64,000 nucleotides of DNA from Polaromonas sp. JS666 (GTDB lineage Bacteria; Pseudomonadota; Gammaproteobacteria; Burkholderiales; Burkholderiaceae_C): assembly GCF_000013865.1 (NCBI RefSeq), contig NC_007948.1, forward strand, positions 558,001 to 622,000, in the 5' to 3' direction. A program made the position numbers and the translations under genes. A model generated the notes under the pieces. The model was not told where the DNA came from, searched no databases, and saw nothing but the letters and a program-made list of their open reading frames with translations. Below are positions 31,530 to 41,100 of this stretch, in pieces. The number at the start of each line of letters is the position of its first letter. Position 1 is the stretch's first letter.

Positions 31530-32555
31530 TCAATCGACCGAGGCGCCGGAGGACTTGACGATGCGCGCCCATTTGGCGATGTCGTCGTTGAGCACCGCGG
31601 CGAACTGCTCCGGCGTCACCGGCCGCTCGGGCGGGCCCGCCAGTTCGACGCCCTGCTGCTCCAGCTTGTCGCGCAGGTCTTTGGCGGCCAGCGCTTTGGC
31701 CATGCCGTCCTGCAGCCGGGCCAGCACGTCCGGCGGCACGCCGGCGGGGGCGAACAGGCCGATCCACAGCGTGCCGTTGTAGCCGGGCACGGTTTCGGCA
31801 ATGGTCGGCACATCGGGCAGCACCGGCGAGCGGTTGGCGCCGCTGACGGCCAGCGCACGCAGCTTGCCCGCCTTGATGTGCGACAGCGCGGACGGCAGGC
31901 TGGCAAACAGCATGGGCAGCTGCCCGCCCAGCACGTCGTTCAGCGCCGGGGCCACGCCCTTGTAGGGCACATGCTGCAGGTTGATGCCGGCCATGCTGCC
32001 CAGCATTTCACCCAGCAGGTGGTTCAGCGTGCCGTTGCCGGCCGAGGCGTACTGGTACTGGCCCGGTTTGCCCTTGTTGGCCAGCGCGGCCAGCTCGGCG
32101 ACCGACTTCGCCGGAAACGAAGGGTGCACCAGCAGCACATTGGGCACGGCGCCAATCAGGCTGACGGGTTTGAAATCGCGGACCGGATCGAAACCGGCAT
32201 TCTTGTAGAGCGCCGGGTTGATGGCCTGGCTGCTGCTGATGGTCATGAGCAGGGTGTAGCCGTCTTTCGGCGCCTTGGCCGCCGCCTGGGTGCCGATGTT
32301 TCCGCCGGCGCCGGGGCGATTCTCCACGACGGCCGGGGTGTTCAACACCTCGCCGAGTTTCTGGCTGACCAGCCGGCCCACGATGTCGTTGGTGCCGCCG
32401 GCGGCCTGCGGCACGATCATGACGATGGGGCGGTTCGGGTAGGGGGACTGGGCGAGCGCGGACGTGCCCACCGCCAACAGGCCCGCGGCTGCCGTTGCGG
32501 CAGCGGCGATAAAAAACCGGCGGACTGATATTCGATGACAGACCCCATCAGGCAT
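31530..32555 (-). CDS. Bug family periplasmic substrate-binding protein
   Basis: This 341-residue Bug receptor starts at ATG 32555, with AAGGAG 9 bases upstream. It has a signal region with an arginine pair (SVRRFFIAAAATAAAG) ending near SALAQS. Family blocks include RPIVMIVPQAAGGTNDIVGR, VVENRPGAGGNIGTQAAAKA and LNDVLGGQLPMLFASLPSAL. It is the first gene of the leftward CoA-pathway operon and diverges from a LysR gene, a common arrangement for Bug-regulated uptake. It is likely to bind the pathway's acid. Confidence 0.93.
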   Translation of the reverse strand: MPDGVCHRISVRRFFIAAAATAAAGLLAVGTSALAQSPYPNRPIVMIVPQAAGGTNDIVGRLVSQKLGEVLNTPAVVENRPGAGGNIGTQAAAKAPKDGYTLLMTISSSQAINPALYKNAGFDPVRDFKPVSLIGAVPNVLLVHPSFPAKSVAELAALANKGKPGQYQYASAGNGTLNHLLGEMLGSMAGINLQHVPYKGVAPALNDVLGGQLPMLFASLPSALSHIKAGKLRALAVSGANRSPVLPDVPTIAETVPGYNGTLWIGLFAPAGVPPDVLARLQDGMAKALAAKDLRDKLEQQGVELAGPPERPVTPEQFAAVLNDDIAKWARIVKSSGASVD

Positions 32556-32675
32556 TCTTTTGTCTCCTTGAAGGTCCGTATGGTCGCCGCAGCCACTCCC
32601 CAGCGCAATCACTGATTTTCAAACCAAGGCTTCGGATTTATTGAAGGCTTGCCGGGTTTGCGCTAGCATGACACG
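32556..32675. promoter_or_regulatory. divergent Bug / LysR control region
   Basis: These 120 bases separate the leftward Bug gene from the rightward LysR gene. They contain a direct repeat of AAGGCTT (near 32626 and 32643) and should contain the LysR binding site and both promoters. No -35/-10 pair was assigned with confidence. Confidence 0.45.
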
Positions 32676-33569
32676 ATGAAATTTGATCTCACCGATCTAA
32701 GGCTGTTTGTGCTGGTTGCGGACGAGGGCAGCCTGACGCGGGCGGCCCAGCGCCAGCATCTGTCACTGGCGGCGGCCAGCAGCCGCATCAAGTCGCTGGA
32801 AACCCAGGCGGGCCAGCCCCTGCTGTACCGTGAAGCCCGTGGCGTGCGCCTGACGCCGCCCGGCGAGGCGTTTTTGCACCACGCCCGGGGGGTGCTGCGC
32901 CAGGTGGACCAGTTACGCGTCGACCTGCAGGAATACGGGGGTGGCCTGCGCGGCCATGTGCGGGTTTTCGCCAACACCACGGCGGTGACGGATTTCCTGC
33001 CGGAAATCCTGCCCGGCTTCCTCGCGGACAACCCCCGCGTGAACGTGGACCTTCAGGAAAAACCGAACGCTGAAATCGCCCGGGGCGTGCTGGACGGCCG
33101 TGCCGACATCGGCATTGTGGCCGGCAGGGTCGACACGCTGGGGCTGCAGGCCATTCACTTCAGCACCGATCGCCTGGTGCTGGTCACGTCGCGCCAGCAC
33201 CGCTTTGCCGGGCGCAAGACCATCGCTTTTGCCGAGACACTGGACGAAGACGCGGTGGGCATGCACCACGGCAGCACGCTGCAGACTTTTCTGGCCACGG
33301 TGACGGAGTCACTGGGCAAGCCGCTCAAGCTGCGCATCCAGCTGGCCAGCTTTGATGCGATGTGCCGCATGATAGGCAGCGGTGTGGGCGTGGGCATCGT
33401 GCCGGAGTCGGCGGCCCGGCGCAACCGGGATACGATGAACCTGGCGCTGATCGAGCTCACCGACGAGTGGAGCGTGCGCGAGCGCTACATCCTCGTGCGC
33501 GACCAGGCCGCCTTGCCGGCCTACGCCCTGGCGTTGATCGACACTCTGTGCGCGCATTACCAGGCCTGA
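32676..33569 (+). CDS. LysR family transcriptional regulator
   Basis: This 297-residue LysR-type regulator has an N-terminal winged helix-turn-helix at residues 1-60 (LTRAAQRQHLSLAAASSRIKSLE) and a type 2 periplasmic-binding effector domain at about 90-295 (GHVRVFANTTAVTDFLPEIL). It is transcribed away from the 24.7-32.6 kb operon and probably controls it in response to a pathway acid. It ends before a 9-base tandem repeat and a convergent RidA-like gene. Confidence 0.93.
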   Translation: MKFDLTDLRLFVLVADEGSLTRAAQRQHLSLAAASSRIKSLETQAGQPLLYREARGVRLTPPGEAFLHHARGVLRQVDQLRVDLQEYGGGLRGHVRVFANTTAVTDFLPEILPGFLADNPRVNVDLQEKPNAEIARGVLDGRADIGIVAGRVDTLGLQAIHFSTDRLVLVTSRQHRFAGRKTIAFAETLDEDAVGMHHGSTLQTFLATVTESLGKPLKLRIQLASFDAMCRMIGSGVGVGIVPESAARRNRDTMNLALIELTDEWSVRERYILVRDQAALPAYALALIDTLCAHYQA

Positions 33570-33600
33570 CGCGGCTGACGCGGCTGACGCGGCTGATGCG
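33567..33600. repeat. 9-base tandem repeat after the LysR gene
   Basis: The unit GCGGCTGAC occurs three times, the last with one change, in the 34 bases between the LysR stop and the convergent RidA-like gene. The run begins within the LysR stop codon region. Confidence 0.8.
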
Positions 33601-33603
33601 GCC

Positions 33604-33999
33604 TCAGTCCGGCAGCACGGCCGTCACTTCAATCTCGACCCGGGCCCGCGCTTCCACCAGCCCGGCGACCTGCACGCAGGTCATGGCCGGGAAGTTTTTG
33701 CCCATGATTTCGCGGTAGACGCCGCCCAGCTCCCTGAGGCTGGCCACATACTCGTCGCGGTCCACCACGTACCAGGTCATGCGGACCATGTGCTCGGGCC
33801 CGGCGCCGCCGGCCTTCAGAACGTCTGCAATGTTTTGCAGCGTCTGGCGGGTCTGCGCGACGAAATCATCGCTTTCAAACTCCTGCCGGGCATTCCAGCC
33901 GATCTGGCCGCCGACGAACAGCAGCGCGCCGCGCGCGAGGATGCCGTTGGCGTAGCCCCTGGGTTCGGCCCAGTCGGGCGGTTGGATTTTGGTGATCAT
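33604..33999 (-). CDS. RidA/YjgF family protein lacking the catalytic arginine
   Basis: This 131-residue Rid-family protein (GGQIGWNARQEF, VRMTWYVVDRDEYVASL, VEIEVTAVLPD) is a likely small trimeric enzyme. RidA proper deaminates reactive imines/enamines using R105 in a PAR motif; here the aligned residue is M106 in NFPAMTC. It therefore resembles Rid subfamilies without deaminase activity of the standard kind. It is the last gene of the 2-aminobenzoate operon and overlaps the thioesterase stop by 4 bases, so a role with an enamine-type intermediate of that pathway is inferred. Confidence 0.88.
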   Translation of the reverse strand: MITKIQPPDWAEPRGYANGILARGALLFVGGQIGWNARQEFESDDFVAQTRQTLQNIADVLKAGGAGPEHMVRMTWYVVDRDEYVASLRELGGVYREIMGKNFPAMTCVQVAGLVEARARVEIEVTAVLPD

Positions 34000-34433
34000 G
34001 TGGTCTCCGGGGGTGTTTTCAGGTAGGGCAGCAGGGCGTCGCGCAAGGCGTCGGGAATGGGCACCGGCTTACCATGCGGGACTTCCGAATACACCACGAC
34101 GCCATGGGCCCTGACCCGCAGGCTGCTGCCCCCGTGGGCGGACGGCTCGCCGTGAATTTCATAGTGCATGCCCACGCTGGCGTTGCCGACTTTGGTCAGC
34201 TCCAGCGTCATCGTGAGCTGGTCGCCGTGGCGGCACATGCCCAGGAATTCGGTTTTCAGGTCCACGATGGGCACGCCTGCGCCGCCGGCGATCAGCACGT
34301 GTTCGGGAAAGCCGATGTGGTTCAGAAAATCCTCCTGCACCTCATGCAACAGGTAGAAAAACTGCGGGTAAAAAACAATCCCCGCCGGGTCGCAGTGGTG
34401 AAACCGGACCTGCTTTTGTGTCGTGAATTTCAT
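33996..34433 (-). CDS. acyl-CoA thioesterase, 4-hydroxybenzoyl-CoA type
   Basis: This 145-residue hotdog-fold thioesterase has the motif HHCDPAGIVFYPQFF with D15 at the usual catalytic position of 4HBT enzymes. The ATG at 34433 overlaps the ligase stop by 4 bases (ATGA), which fixes the start. In CoA-dependent 2-aminobenzoate operons a thioesterase of this kind may release CoA from dead-end aryl-CoA esters. Substrate preference cannot be seen. Confidence 0.9.
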   Translation of the reverse strand: MKFTTQKQVRFHHCDPAGIVFYPQFFYLLHEVQEDFLNHIGFPEHVLIAGGAGVPIVDLKTEFLGMCRHGDQLTMTLELTKVGNASVGMHYEIHGEPSAHGGSSLRVRAHGVVVYSEVPHGKPVPIPDALRDALLPYLKTPPETT

Positions 34434-36073
34434 GATTGACGCAATTTGAAACGTTGCAGTTTGCCGGTTTCGGTCCGCGGCAGGCTGCCCACGAATTCGA
34501 TCTGGCGCGGGTATTTGAAGGGCGCGAGCGTGGCCTTGACGTGGTCCTGCAGGCTCTTGACCAGGGCCTCGCCGGCCTCGTGGCCGGGCCGCAGCACCAC
34601 AAAGGCCTTGACGATCATGCCGCGTTCCTCGTCGGGCAGGCCGATCACGCCGCACTCGGCCACGGCCGGGTGCTTGAGCAGCGCGTCTTCCACCTCGGGG
34701 CCGCCCACGTTGTAGCCCGACGTGATGATCATGTCGTCGGCGCGGGCTTGGTAGAAGAAGTAGCCGTCATCGTCCTGCACAAACGCATCGCCGGGGTAGT
34801 TCCAGCCGCCCTTGACATAGTTCGCCTGGCGCGCATCGTCCAGGTATTTGCAGCCAGTCGGCCCCATGACCGCCAGCTTGCCGACGGTGCCATGCGGCAC
34901 TTCCGCACCCTGGTCGTCCACCACCCGGGCGGTGTAGCCGGGCACCACCTTGCCGATGGCGCCGCGCCGTACCTCGGCACCGGCGGACGAGATGAAGATA
35001 TGGAACATCTCGGTCGCGCCTATCCCGTCGATCATTTCAATGCCGGTGGCGTCCTTCCAGAGCTGGCGTGTGGCGTCCGGCAGGCCCTCGCCCGCACTCA
35101 CGCAGATGCGCAGGCTGGGCACGCCGAGCTGTTTGGCAAACGGCGCCATCTGGCGGTAAAAGGTGGGCGCCGTGTAGCACAGGGTGGCGCCGACCTGGTT
35201 CATCAGCTTGACCATGACCTCGGGCGTGTAGGCCACGCTGGGGTAGTACACCGAGGCACCAGCCCACATCGGGAAGATCAGCATGCCGCCCAGCCCGAAG
35301 GTGAAGGCGAGTGGCGGCGAACCCATCACGATGTCGTCAGGCCTGGCCTTGAGCACATGGCGCGGCCAGGCTTCGCAGGCGGCGAGCACATCGCGGTGCG
35401 TGTGCACGGCGGCCTTGGGCTTGCCGGTGGTGCCGGACGTGAAGGCCATCATCGCAATGTCGTCGGCGGCCGTCGGGCAGGGCGTGAAATGGCCGTCTTT
35501 CTGTGCGGAAAGGACCGCCAGCGAACCGGGCTCGTTCATCAGGTTGAACGGCACGATGGTGCCGAGCAGGCCGCCCTGATCCCTGGCGGCCTGCAATTCC
35601 TGCAGCAGGCTGGCATCGCACAGTGCCAGCGACGGCCGGGCCTTGTCAATGATCTCGCCGAGCTCCTTGGCGCGCAGCAGCGGCATGGTCGCCACCGCCA
35701 CCAGCCCGGCCTGCACCACACCCAGCCAGGCCAGCGCCATGCCGATGGAGTTGCCGCCGCGCAGCAGCACGCGGTTGCCCGGCACGAGGTGAAAGTCTTC
35801 CGTCAGCACCTGGGCGATGCGGTTGACGCGCTCCAGTGCGTCGGCATAGCTCAAGGTGATCCGGTCCGAACGCAGGAAGGGCTTGTCGGCATGTCCTTGC
35901 GCCCTGGCCCGGGAGAACAGCACGTCCACCAGATTGGCCTGGTCGGGAATGCGCAGTTCGGGCGGGTAGACCAGTTTCGGCCACTGGTCGGGCGTTGGCA
36001 GGCGGTCGTGCACGAAGCAGTCGGTCTGCGCAGAGGGCGCCTTCGAGGCTGGTGCGTGTGTGGGCGTATTCAT
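34430..36073 (-). CDS. abmG: 2-aminobenzoate/benzoate-CoA ligase, AMP-forming
   Basis: This 547-residue adenylate-forming ligase is of the benzoate/2-aminobenzoate-CoA ligase group. It has the P-loop MAFTSGTTGKPKAAVHTH, the GATEMFHIFIS motif and catalytic K538 in RTETGKLQRF. It would activate anthranilate to its CoA ester with ATP. ATG 36073 overlaps the dehydrogenase stop by 4 bases. The assignment to aminobenzoate rather than benzoate rests on the large monooxygenase/reductase and RidA-like genes in the same operon. Confidence 0.87.
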   Translation of the reverse strand: MNTPTHAPASKAPSAQTDCFVHDRLPTPDQWPKLVYPPELRIPDQANLVDVLFSRARAQGHADKPFLRSDRITLSYADALERVNRIAQVLTEDFHLVPGNRVLLRGGNSIGMALAWLGVVQAGLVAVATMPLLRAKELGEIIDKARPSLALCDASLLQELQAARDQGGLLGTIVPFNLMNEPGSLAVLSAQKDGHFTPCPTAADDIAMMAFTSGTTGKPKAAVHTHRDVLAACEAWPRHVLKARPDDIVMGSPPLAFTFGLGGMLIFPMWAGASVYYPSVAYTPEVMVKLMNQVGATLCYTAPTFYRQMAPFAKQLGVPSLRICVSAGEGLPDATRQLWKDATGIEMIDGIGATEMFHIFISSAGAEVRRGAIGKVVPGYTARVVDDQGAEVPHGTVGKLAVMGPTGCKYLDDARQANYVKGGWNYPGDAFVQDDDGYFFYQARADDMIITSGYNVGGPEVEDALLKHPAVAECGVIGLPDEERGMIVKAFVVLRPGHEAGEALVKSLQDHVKATLAPFKYPRQIEFVGSLPRTETGKLQRFKLRQS

Positions 36074-37314
36074 GATTGCAACACCGCCTTGCCGATGATG
36101 AGTTGCTGGACCTCGGTGGCGCCTTCGTAAATCCGCAGCGAGCGGATGTCACGGTACAGGCTTTCCACCTTGCTGCCCACCTTCACGCCCTGGCCGCCAT
36201 GCATCTGCAGCGCCATGTCGATCACCCGCTGGGCGTTTTCGGTGGCCGTCATTTTGGCCATCGCGGCAGCCACGGTGCGGTCCCGGCGGCCTTCGGCCTC
36301 CGTGGTGGCGGTGATGGCAGTGGTGGCAGTGGTGGCGGCGTTGTCCGGATGCTCGCCCGGAGCGTTGTGATGGTCGCGCATCCAGGCGGCGCGATAGGTC
36401 AGCAGCGCCGCTGCGTCCACCAGGGCCGCCATCTCGCCGAGTTTGGCCTGGGTCAGCTGAAAATCCGCCAGCGTCTGACCGAACATTTTTCGCGCCTGGG
36501 CAAACTGCACGGCCTCGGCGAGCGCGCGGCGCGCCATGCCCAGCGCGGCGCCGGCCACGGATGCCCGGAAAATGTCCAGCGTCTGCATCGCCAGCTTGAA
36601 GCCGCCGTGCAGCGTGCCCAGCTGCGTGCTGTCGGCCAGCCTGCAATGGGTGAATTTCAGCGTGGCCAGCGGGTGGGGCGAGATCACCGCGATCGCCTCG
36701 CCGCTGTCCAGGCCCTGTGTCGGGGCATCGACGATGAAGGCCGTGATGCCGCGCGTGCCGGCGTCGGGTTCGGTCTTGGCAAAGGTGACGTAGAAATCAG
36801 CGATGCCGCCGTTGCTGATCCAGGTCTTGCTGCCGTTGAGGGCCCAGCCGTCGCCCGTGTGGGTGGCGCTGGTTTGCATGGCGCCGACGTCGGAGCCGGC
36901 GTCGGCCTCGCTCAGCGCAAAGGCGGCGATTTTCTCGCCGCGGGCCACCTGTGGCAGGTAGGCGGCCTGCTGCTCGGGTGAGCCGGCCAGCGTGATGGCG
37001 CCGCTGCCCAGCCCCTGCATCGCAAACGCGAAGTCGGCCAGCGGCGAGTGGAAGGCCAGCATCTCGCGCAAAATGACGAGCGCCCGCGAGTCGAGCTGGT
37101 CGAGCGCGCCGCCCAGCACGCCGTCTTTGCCCGCGGGCACGCAGTAGCGCAGCCACTGGTGGGCGCCCAGCAGCCGGACCCACTCCCGGCAGGCCTGGCG
37201 GTCGTCACGCTCGTCGATGTGCTGGTGGGGGATCCACTCGGCCAGCCGCTGGCCGAGATCACGGTGCACGCCGTCAAAAAACGGCAGTGCCAGATGTGCT
37301 GTCGTCGGGTTCAT
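36070..37314 (-). CDS. acyl-CoA dehydrogenase with a Thr/Ala-rich insert
   Basis: This 414-residue acyl-CoA dehydrogenase has FAD/substrate motifs AFALSEADAGSDVGAMQTSA and KTWISNGGIADFYV. Its catalytic glutamate is E397 in RIYEGATEVQ, the standard position. Near residues 320-345 a Thr/Ala-rich stretch (NAATTATTAITATTEAEG) interrupts a helical region; it is encoded by a GGTGGCAGT-type simple repeat at 36302-36343. It probably oxidises a ring-derived CoA ester in aminobenzoate breakdown. It overlaps the ligase by 4 bases and lies 39 bases after the enoyl-CoA hydratase. Confidence 0.9.
   Translation of the reverse strand: MNPTTAHLALPFFDGVHRDLGQRLAEWIPHQHIDERDDRQACREWVRLLGAHQWLRYCVPAGKDGVLGGALDQLDSRALVILREMLAFHSPLADFAFAMQGLGSGAITLAGSPEQQAAYLPQVARGEKIAAFALSEADAGSDVGAMQTSATHTGDGWALNGSKTWISNGGIADFYVTFAKTEPDAGTRGITAFIVDAPTQGLDSGEAIAVISPHPLATLKFTHCRLADSTQLGTLHGGFKLAMQTLDIFRASVAGAALGMARRALAEAVQFAQARKMFGQTLADFQLTQAKLGEMAALVDAAALLTYRAAWMRDHHNAPGEHPDNAATTATTAITATTEAEGRRDRTVAAAMAKMTATENAQRVIDMALQMHGGQGVKVGSKVESLYRDIRSLRIYEGATEVQQLIIGKAVLQS
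36302..36343. repeat. simple-sequence tract inside acyl-CoA dehydrogenase gene
   Basis: A GGTGGC/GGCAGT-type 9-base imperfect tandem run lies within the coding sequence and encodes the Thr/Ala-rich insert. Slippage here would change protein length in steps of three when whole units are gained or lost. Confidence 0.75.
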
Positions 37315-37353
37315 GCTGAAAACCTCCTTATGACTGTGGACTGTGCCCGGCGC

Positions 37354-38208
37354 TCAGTCGCCCTGGAACACCGGTTTTTGTTTGGCGGCAAAGGCTTCGT
37401 AGGCGCGCGTGAAGTCGCCGGTCTGCATGCAGATGGCCTGTGCCTGGGCTTCGGCTTCTATCGCCTGGTCCAGCGTCATGGCCCATTCCTGGTGCAGCAT
37501 GGTCTTGGTCATGCCGTGTGCAAAGGTCGGGCCGCTGGCCAGTTCATGGGCCAGCTTGTGGGCCTGGGCCAGCACCTCACCGGGCTCATGCAGGGCATTG
37601 AAAAAGCCCCACTGCAGGCCTTCCTGGGCGTTCATGGCGCGGCCGGTGAACAGCAGTTCGGAGGCGCGGCCCTGGCCGATCAGGCGCGGCAGCAGCGCGC
37701 AGGCGCCCATGTCTGCGCCCGCCAGGCCGACGCGGGTGAACAGGAAGGCGGTCTTGGCCTGCGCGGTGCCCAGCCGCATGTCGGCCGCCAGCGCCATCAT
37801 GGCGCCGGCCCCGGCGCAGATGCCATCGATGGCCGCGATGACGGGCTGAGGGCACAGCCGCATCGCCTTGATCAGGTCGCCGGTCATGCGCGTGAACTCC
37901 AGCAGTTCGGGCATGCTCATTTTGGTCAGCGGGCCAATGATCTCGTGCACATCGCCACCCGAGCAGAAATTGCCGCCTGCGCCGGTGAGCACCACCGCCT
38001 TCACGTCGGTGGCGTAGTTCAGCGCGCGGAACAGGTCGCGCAGTTCGGCGTAGGAGTCAAACGTCAGCGGATTTTTGCGCTCGGGGCGGTTCAGCGTCAG
38101 CGTGGCCACGCCGGCGTCGAAGGCGTAGGCAAAGTGCCGGGCGTGGTAAGTGGCCAGCGCATCGAACTGCGCGTGCATGGGGTTGGCGGGGACTATGTAG
38201 TGTTTCAT
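37354..38208 (-). CDS. enoyl-CoA hydratase/isomerase family protein
   Basis: This 284-residue crotonase-fold protein has the oxyanion-hole motifs [15 protein letters not shown] and [19 protein letters not shown]. The classic hydratase glutamates are not at their usual places; an aspartate in GLAGADMGA is the likely acid/base, as in a known crotonase subgroup. It would act on a CoA ester after dearomatisation of 2-aminobenzoyl-CoA. ATG 38208 overlaps the MarR stop by 4 bases. Confidence 0.92.
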   Translation of the reverse strand: MKHYIVPANPMHAQFDALATYHARHFAYAFDAGVATLTLNRPERKNPLTFDSYAELRDLFRALNYATDVKAVVLTGAGGNFCSGGDVHEIIGPLTKMSMPELLEFTRMTGDLIKAMRLCPQPVIAAIDGICAGAGAMMALAADMRLGTAQAKTAFLFTRVGLAGADMGACALLPRLIGQGRASELLFTGRAMNAQEGLQWGFFNALHEPGEVLAQAHKLAHELASGPTFAHGMTKTMLHQEWAMTLDQAIEAEAQAQAICMQTGDFTRAYEAFAAKQKPVFQGD

Positions 38209-38690
38209 GCGGTTTCCAGTTTGGTTTCGTTCTGCTGCATATGGTGGTGCTTGACCTTTCCCAGCAGCTTGTGGAGCGATTCGACTTCACGCGGCGACAG
38301 GCTTTCAAAGGCCGCCACAATCCAGGCCTCGTGCTGGCGCGCCATCTCGTCAAACAGCTTGCGCCCGCGCGGCGTCAGGCGCACGCGGTAGGCACGGCGG
38401 TCGCCTTCTACGTCCACACGTTCCACCAGCCCTTCGGTGACCAGCTGGTCGGTGATGCCGGTGACGTTGCCGCCGGTCACCATCATGCGGCGCGACAGCT
38501 CGTTCATCTTCAGGCCCTCGGGGCTGCGCTCCAGTTGGGCCATCAGGTCAAATCTCGGGAGCGTCGTGTCGAACTGCTCGCGCAACTGGGTGCGCACCTG
38601 TTTTTCCACCAGCTGGGTGCAGGTCAGCAGGCGCAGCCAGAGCCGCAGGGCTTCGGGGTGTTCGCTGTGGCCTCGTGCTTCCATGTCCAT
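38205..38690 (-). CDS. MarR family transcriptional regulator
   Basis: This 161-residue MarR-type repressor has a winged helix at about residues 55-120 ([39 protein letters not shown]). ATG 38690 was chosen because AAGGAG lies 8 bases upstream. An ATG at 38744 overlaps the preceding stop by 4 bases like other junctions in this operon and would add 18 residues, but lacks such a site. It probably represses the operon and is relieved by an aryl-CoA ester; a palindrome over the promoter at 41101-41117 is the likely operator. Confidence 0.92.
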   Translation of the reverse strand: MDMEARGHSEHPEALRLWLRLLTCTQLVEKQVRTQLREQFDTTLPRFDLMAQLERSPEGLKMNELSRRMMVTGGNVTGITDQLVTEGLVERVDVEGDRRAYRVRLTPRGRKLFDEMARQHEAWIVAAFESLSPREVESLHKLLGKVKHHHMQQNETKLETA

Positions 38691-38740
38691 AGAGCTGCTC
38701 CTTTTTGTTCTGCTGTTTTCCTGAAGGCTGCCTGCCTTGG

Positions 38741-41074
38741 TCATGACTGGGCCGCAAGCGCTTGTTGTTTTGAAATTTCACGGTACAGCTGATCCCGGCC
38801 GCTCAGGTACTGTTTGGGCCAGTCCACGGCCTGGCTTTGCAGCTTGGCGGCTTCGTGCAGCGTCCAGGCCGGATCGGCCAGGTGCGGTCGGGCCAGCGCG
38901 CACAGGTCGGCACGGCCGGCGGCAATGATGCTGTTGACATGGTCGACTTCGGAAATTGCACCCACCGCAATGGTCTGTATGCCGACCTCATTGCGGATGC
39001 GGTCGGCAAACGGCGTCTGGTACATGCGGCCATACACCGGTTTGGCCTGGCGCGTGGTTTGGCCCGAGGACACGTCGATCACATCGCAGCCCGCGTCCTT
39101 GAACAACCGGGCCACCACGATCGCGTCGTCGGGCGTGTTGCCGCCCGGCGCCCAGTCGTGCGCGGAGATGCGCACGCTCATGGGCAGGTGTGCGGGCCAG
39201 ACCGCGCGCATGGCGCGAAACACCTCCAGCGGGTAGCGGCAGCGGTTCTCGATGTTGCCGCCGTACTCGTCGCTGCGCAGATTGGTCAGCGGCGTGATGA
39301 AGGCCGACAGCAGGTAGCCGTGCGCGCAGTGCAGTTCCAGCCAGTCGAAGCCGGCGGCGGCGGCGCGCCGGGTGGCGTCCACAAACTGCTGCTTGAGCGT
39401 TTCCATGTGGCTGTGCGTCATGGCCTGTGGCGTCTGGTTGCGCTCGCCATAGGGCACGGCGCTGGCCGACACCACCGGCCAGTTGGCATGCGCGCCCCCT
39501 GCGGGCAGCGGTTCATCCATCTCTTCCCAGCCCACCTGGGTCGAGCCCTTGGGGCCGCTGTGGCCGAGCTGCATGCCGATTTTGGCCGTGCTCTGGCCGT
39601 GCACGAAATCCACAATCCGCTTGAAGGCGGCTGTTTGCTCGTCGTTCCACAGCCCGGTGCAGGCCGGTGTGATGCGGCCCTCGGGATTCGGGCTGGTCAT
39701 CTCCACCATCACCATGGCGGCGCCGCCGAGCGCGCGCGCGCCCAGGTGCACCAGATGAAAGTCTTGCGGCACACCGTCAATGGCGCTGTAGGTTGCCATC
39801 GGCGAGCACACAATGCGGTTCTTGAGCTCGGTGCCGCGCACCTTGAACGGCGTCAGCATCGGCGGAATCACCGGGCCGCCCGACAGCCAGGATTCATAGC
39901 TTTCGATCCATTTCGCATCGCGCAGCCGCAGGTTTTCGTGGCTGATGCGCTGTGAGCGGGTCAGCAGCGAATAGGCGAACTGCTCGATCTCCATGCCGCT
40001 GTAGCGGTTGACGTTCTCGAACCACTCGGTGGAGTTGCGCGCCGCGTTCTGGATCTTCAGCACCTCGACGGAGCGCCGCGCCTCATAAGCCTGCAGTACC
40101 TCGTCCATGCCGTGGCCGGTGTTGAATTCCTCAGCGCTCGCGCTGAATTCATTCGCCAGGTCGATCGCGTCTTCGAGCGCCAGCTTGGTGCCGCTGCCAA
40201 TCGAGAAATGCGCGGTGTGGGCCGCGTCGCCCATGAGCACGATGGGCACGCGCTTTCCCTCCACGGTTTCGTGGTGCACCCAGCGCTCGCAGACCACGCG
40301 CGGAAAGCGGATCCAGATCGCCGAGCCGCGCACATGCGTGGCATTGTTCATCAGGGCATTGCCGTCCAGGTATTTGGCAAACAGGCGCTCGCAAAAGGCG
40401 ATGCCTTCCTCCTGGCTCATCTGGTCCAGGCCATGGGCCTTCCAGACGGCTTCGGGGGTTTCGACGATGAAGGTCGAGGTGTTCTCGTCAAACTTGTAGG
40501 CGTGCGCGGCAAACCAGCCGTGCTCGGTTTTCTCGAACGCGAAGGTGAAGGCGTCGAAGGTCTTGCGCGTACCCAGCCAGACAAAGCGGCAGGCGCGCAG
40601 CTCGACATCGGGCTTGAAGGTCTCCGCGTAGCGGTTGCGGATGCGGCTGTTCAGCCCGTCGCTGGCCACCACCAGGTCAGCCTGGTACTGCGCGGCAATT
40701 GCCTGGTCGTCCTGCACGTCGGTTTCAAACACCAGTTCGACACCCAGTGCCAGGCAGCGCTCTTGCAGGATATTGAGCAGGCGCTTGCGGCCGATGCCGC
40801 AAAAACCATGGCCACCCGAACGCACGCTGCGGCCCTTGAAGAACACCTCCACATCATCCCAGTGGTTGAAGGCGTCGCCAATCAGCTGCGCGCTGACCGG
40901 GTCGGCCACCCGCAGATTGCCCAGCGTCTGGTCTGACAGCACCACGCCCCAGCCAAAGGTGTCAAAGGGACGGTTGCGTTCAACCACGGTCACCTGGTGT
41001 GCCGGGTTCTGCAGCTTCATCAACAGGGCGAAATACAGACCTGCGGGGCCGCCGCCAAGGCAAAGGATGTGCAT
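38741..41074 (-). CDS. abmA: 2-aminobenzoyl-CoA monooxygenase/reductase-type bifunctional flavoprotein
   Basis: This 777-residue fusion has two parts. Residues 1-370 are an FAD-dependent aromatic-ring monooxygenase ([10 protein letters not shown] near the start, [20 protein letters not shown] near 275). Residues of about 395-770 are an old-yellow-enzyme-type FMN reductase ([33 protein letters not shown]). This architecture is known in 2-aminobenzoyl-CoA monooxygenase/reductase of Azoarcus evansii and in salicylyl-CoA 5-hydroxylase. The ligase and RidA-like gene in the operon favour aminobenzoate. It is the first gene of the operon. Confidence 0.88.
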   Translation of the reverse strand: MHILCLGGGPAGLYFALLMKLQNPAHQVTVVERNRPFDTFGWGVVLSDQTLGNLRVADPVSAQLIGDAFNHWDDVEVFFKGRSVRSGGHGFCGIGRKRLLNILQERCLALGVELVFETDVQDDQAIAAQYQADLVVASDGLNSRIRNRYAETFKPDVELRACRFVWLGTRKTFDAFTFAFEKTEHGWFAAHAYKFDENTSTFIVETPEAVWKAHGLDQMSQEEGIAFCERLFAKYLDGNALMNNATHVRGSAIWIRFPRVVCERWVHHETVEGKRVPIVLMGDAAHTAHFSIGSGTKLALEDAIDLANEFSASAEEFNTGHGMDEVLQAYEARRSVEVLKIQNAARNSTEWFENVNRYSGMEIEQFAYSLLTRSQRISHENLRLRDAKWIESYESWLSGGPVIPPMLTPFKVRGTELKNRIVCSPMATYSAIDGVPQDFHLVHLGARALGGAAMVMVEMTSPNPEGRITPACTGLWNDEQTAAFKRIVDFVHGQSTAKIGMQLGHSGPKGSTQVGWEEMDEPLPAGGAHANWPVVSASAVPYGERNQTPQAMTHSHMETLKQQFVDATRRAAAAGFDWLELHCAHGYLLSAFITPLTNLRSDEYGGNIENRCRYPLEVFRAMRAVWPAHLPMSVRISAHDWAPGGNTPDDAIVVARLFKDAGCDVIDVSSGQTTRQAKPVYGRMYQTPFADRIRNEVGIQTIAVGAISEVDHVNSIIAAGRADLCALARPHLADPAWTLHEAAKLQSQAVDWPKQYLSGRDQLYREISKQQALAAQS

Positions 41075-41100
41075 GAATGTGTGCTCGTTCGATTAATCTG

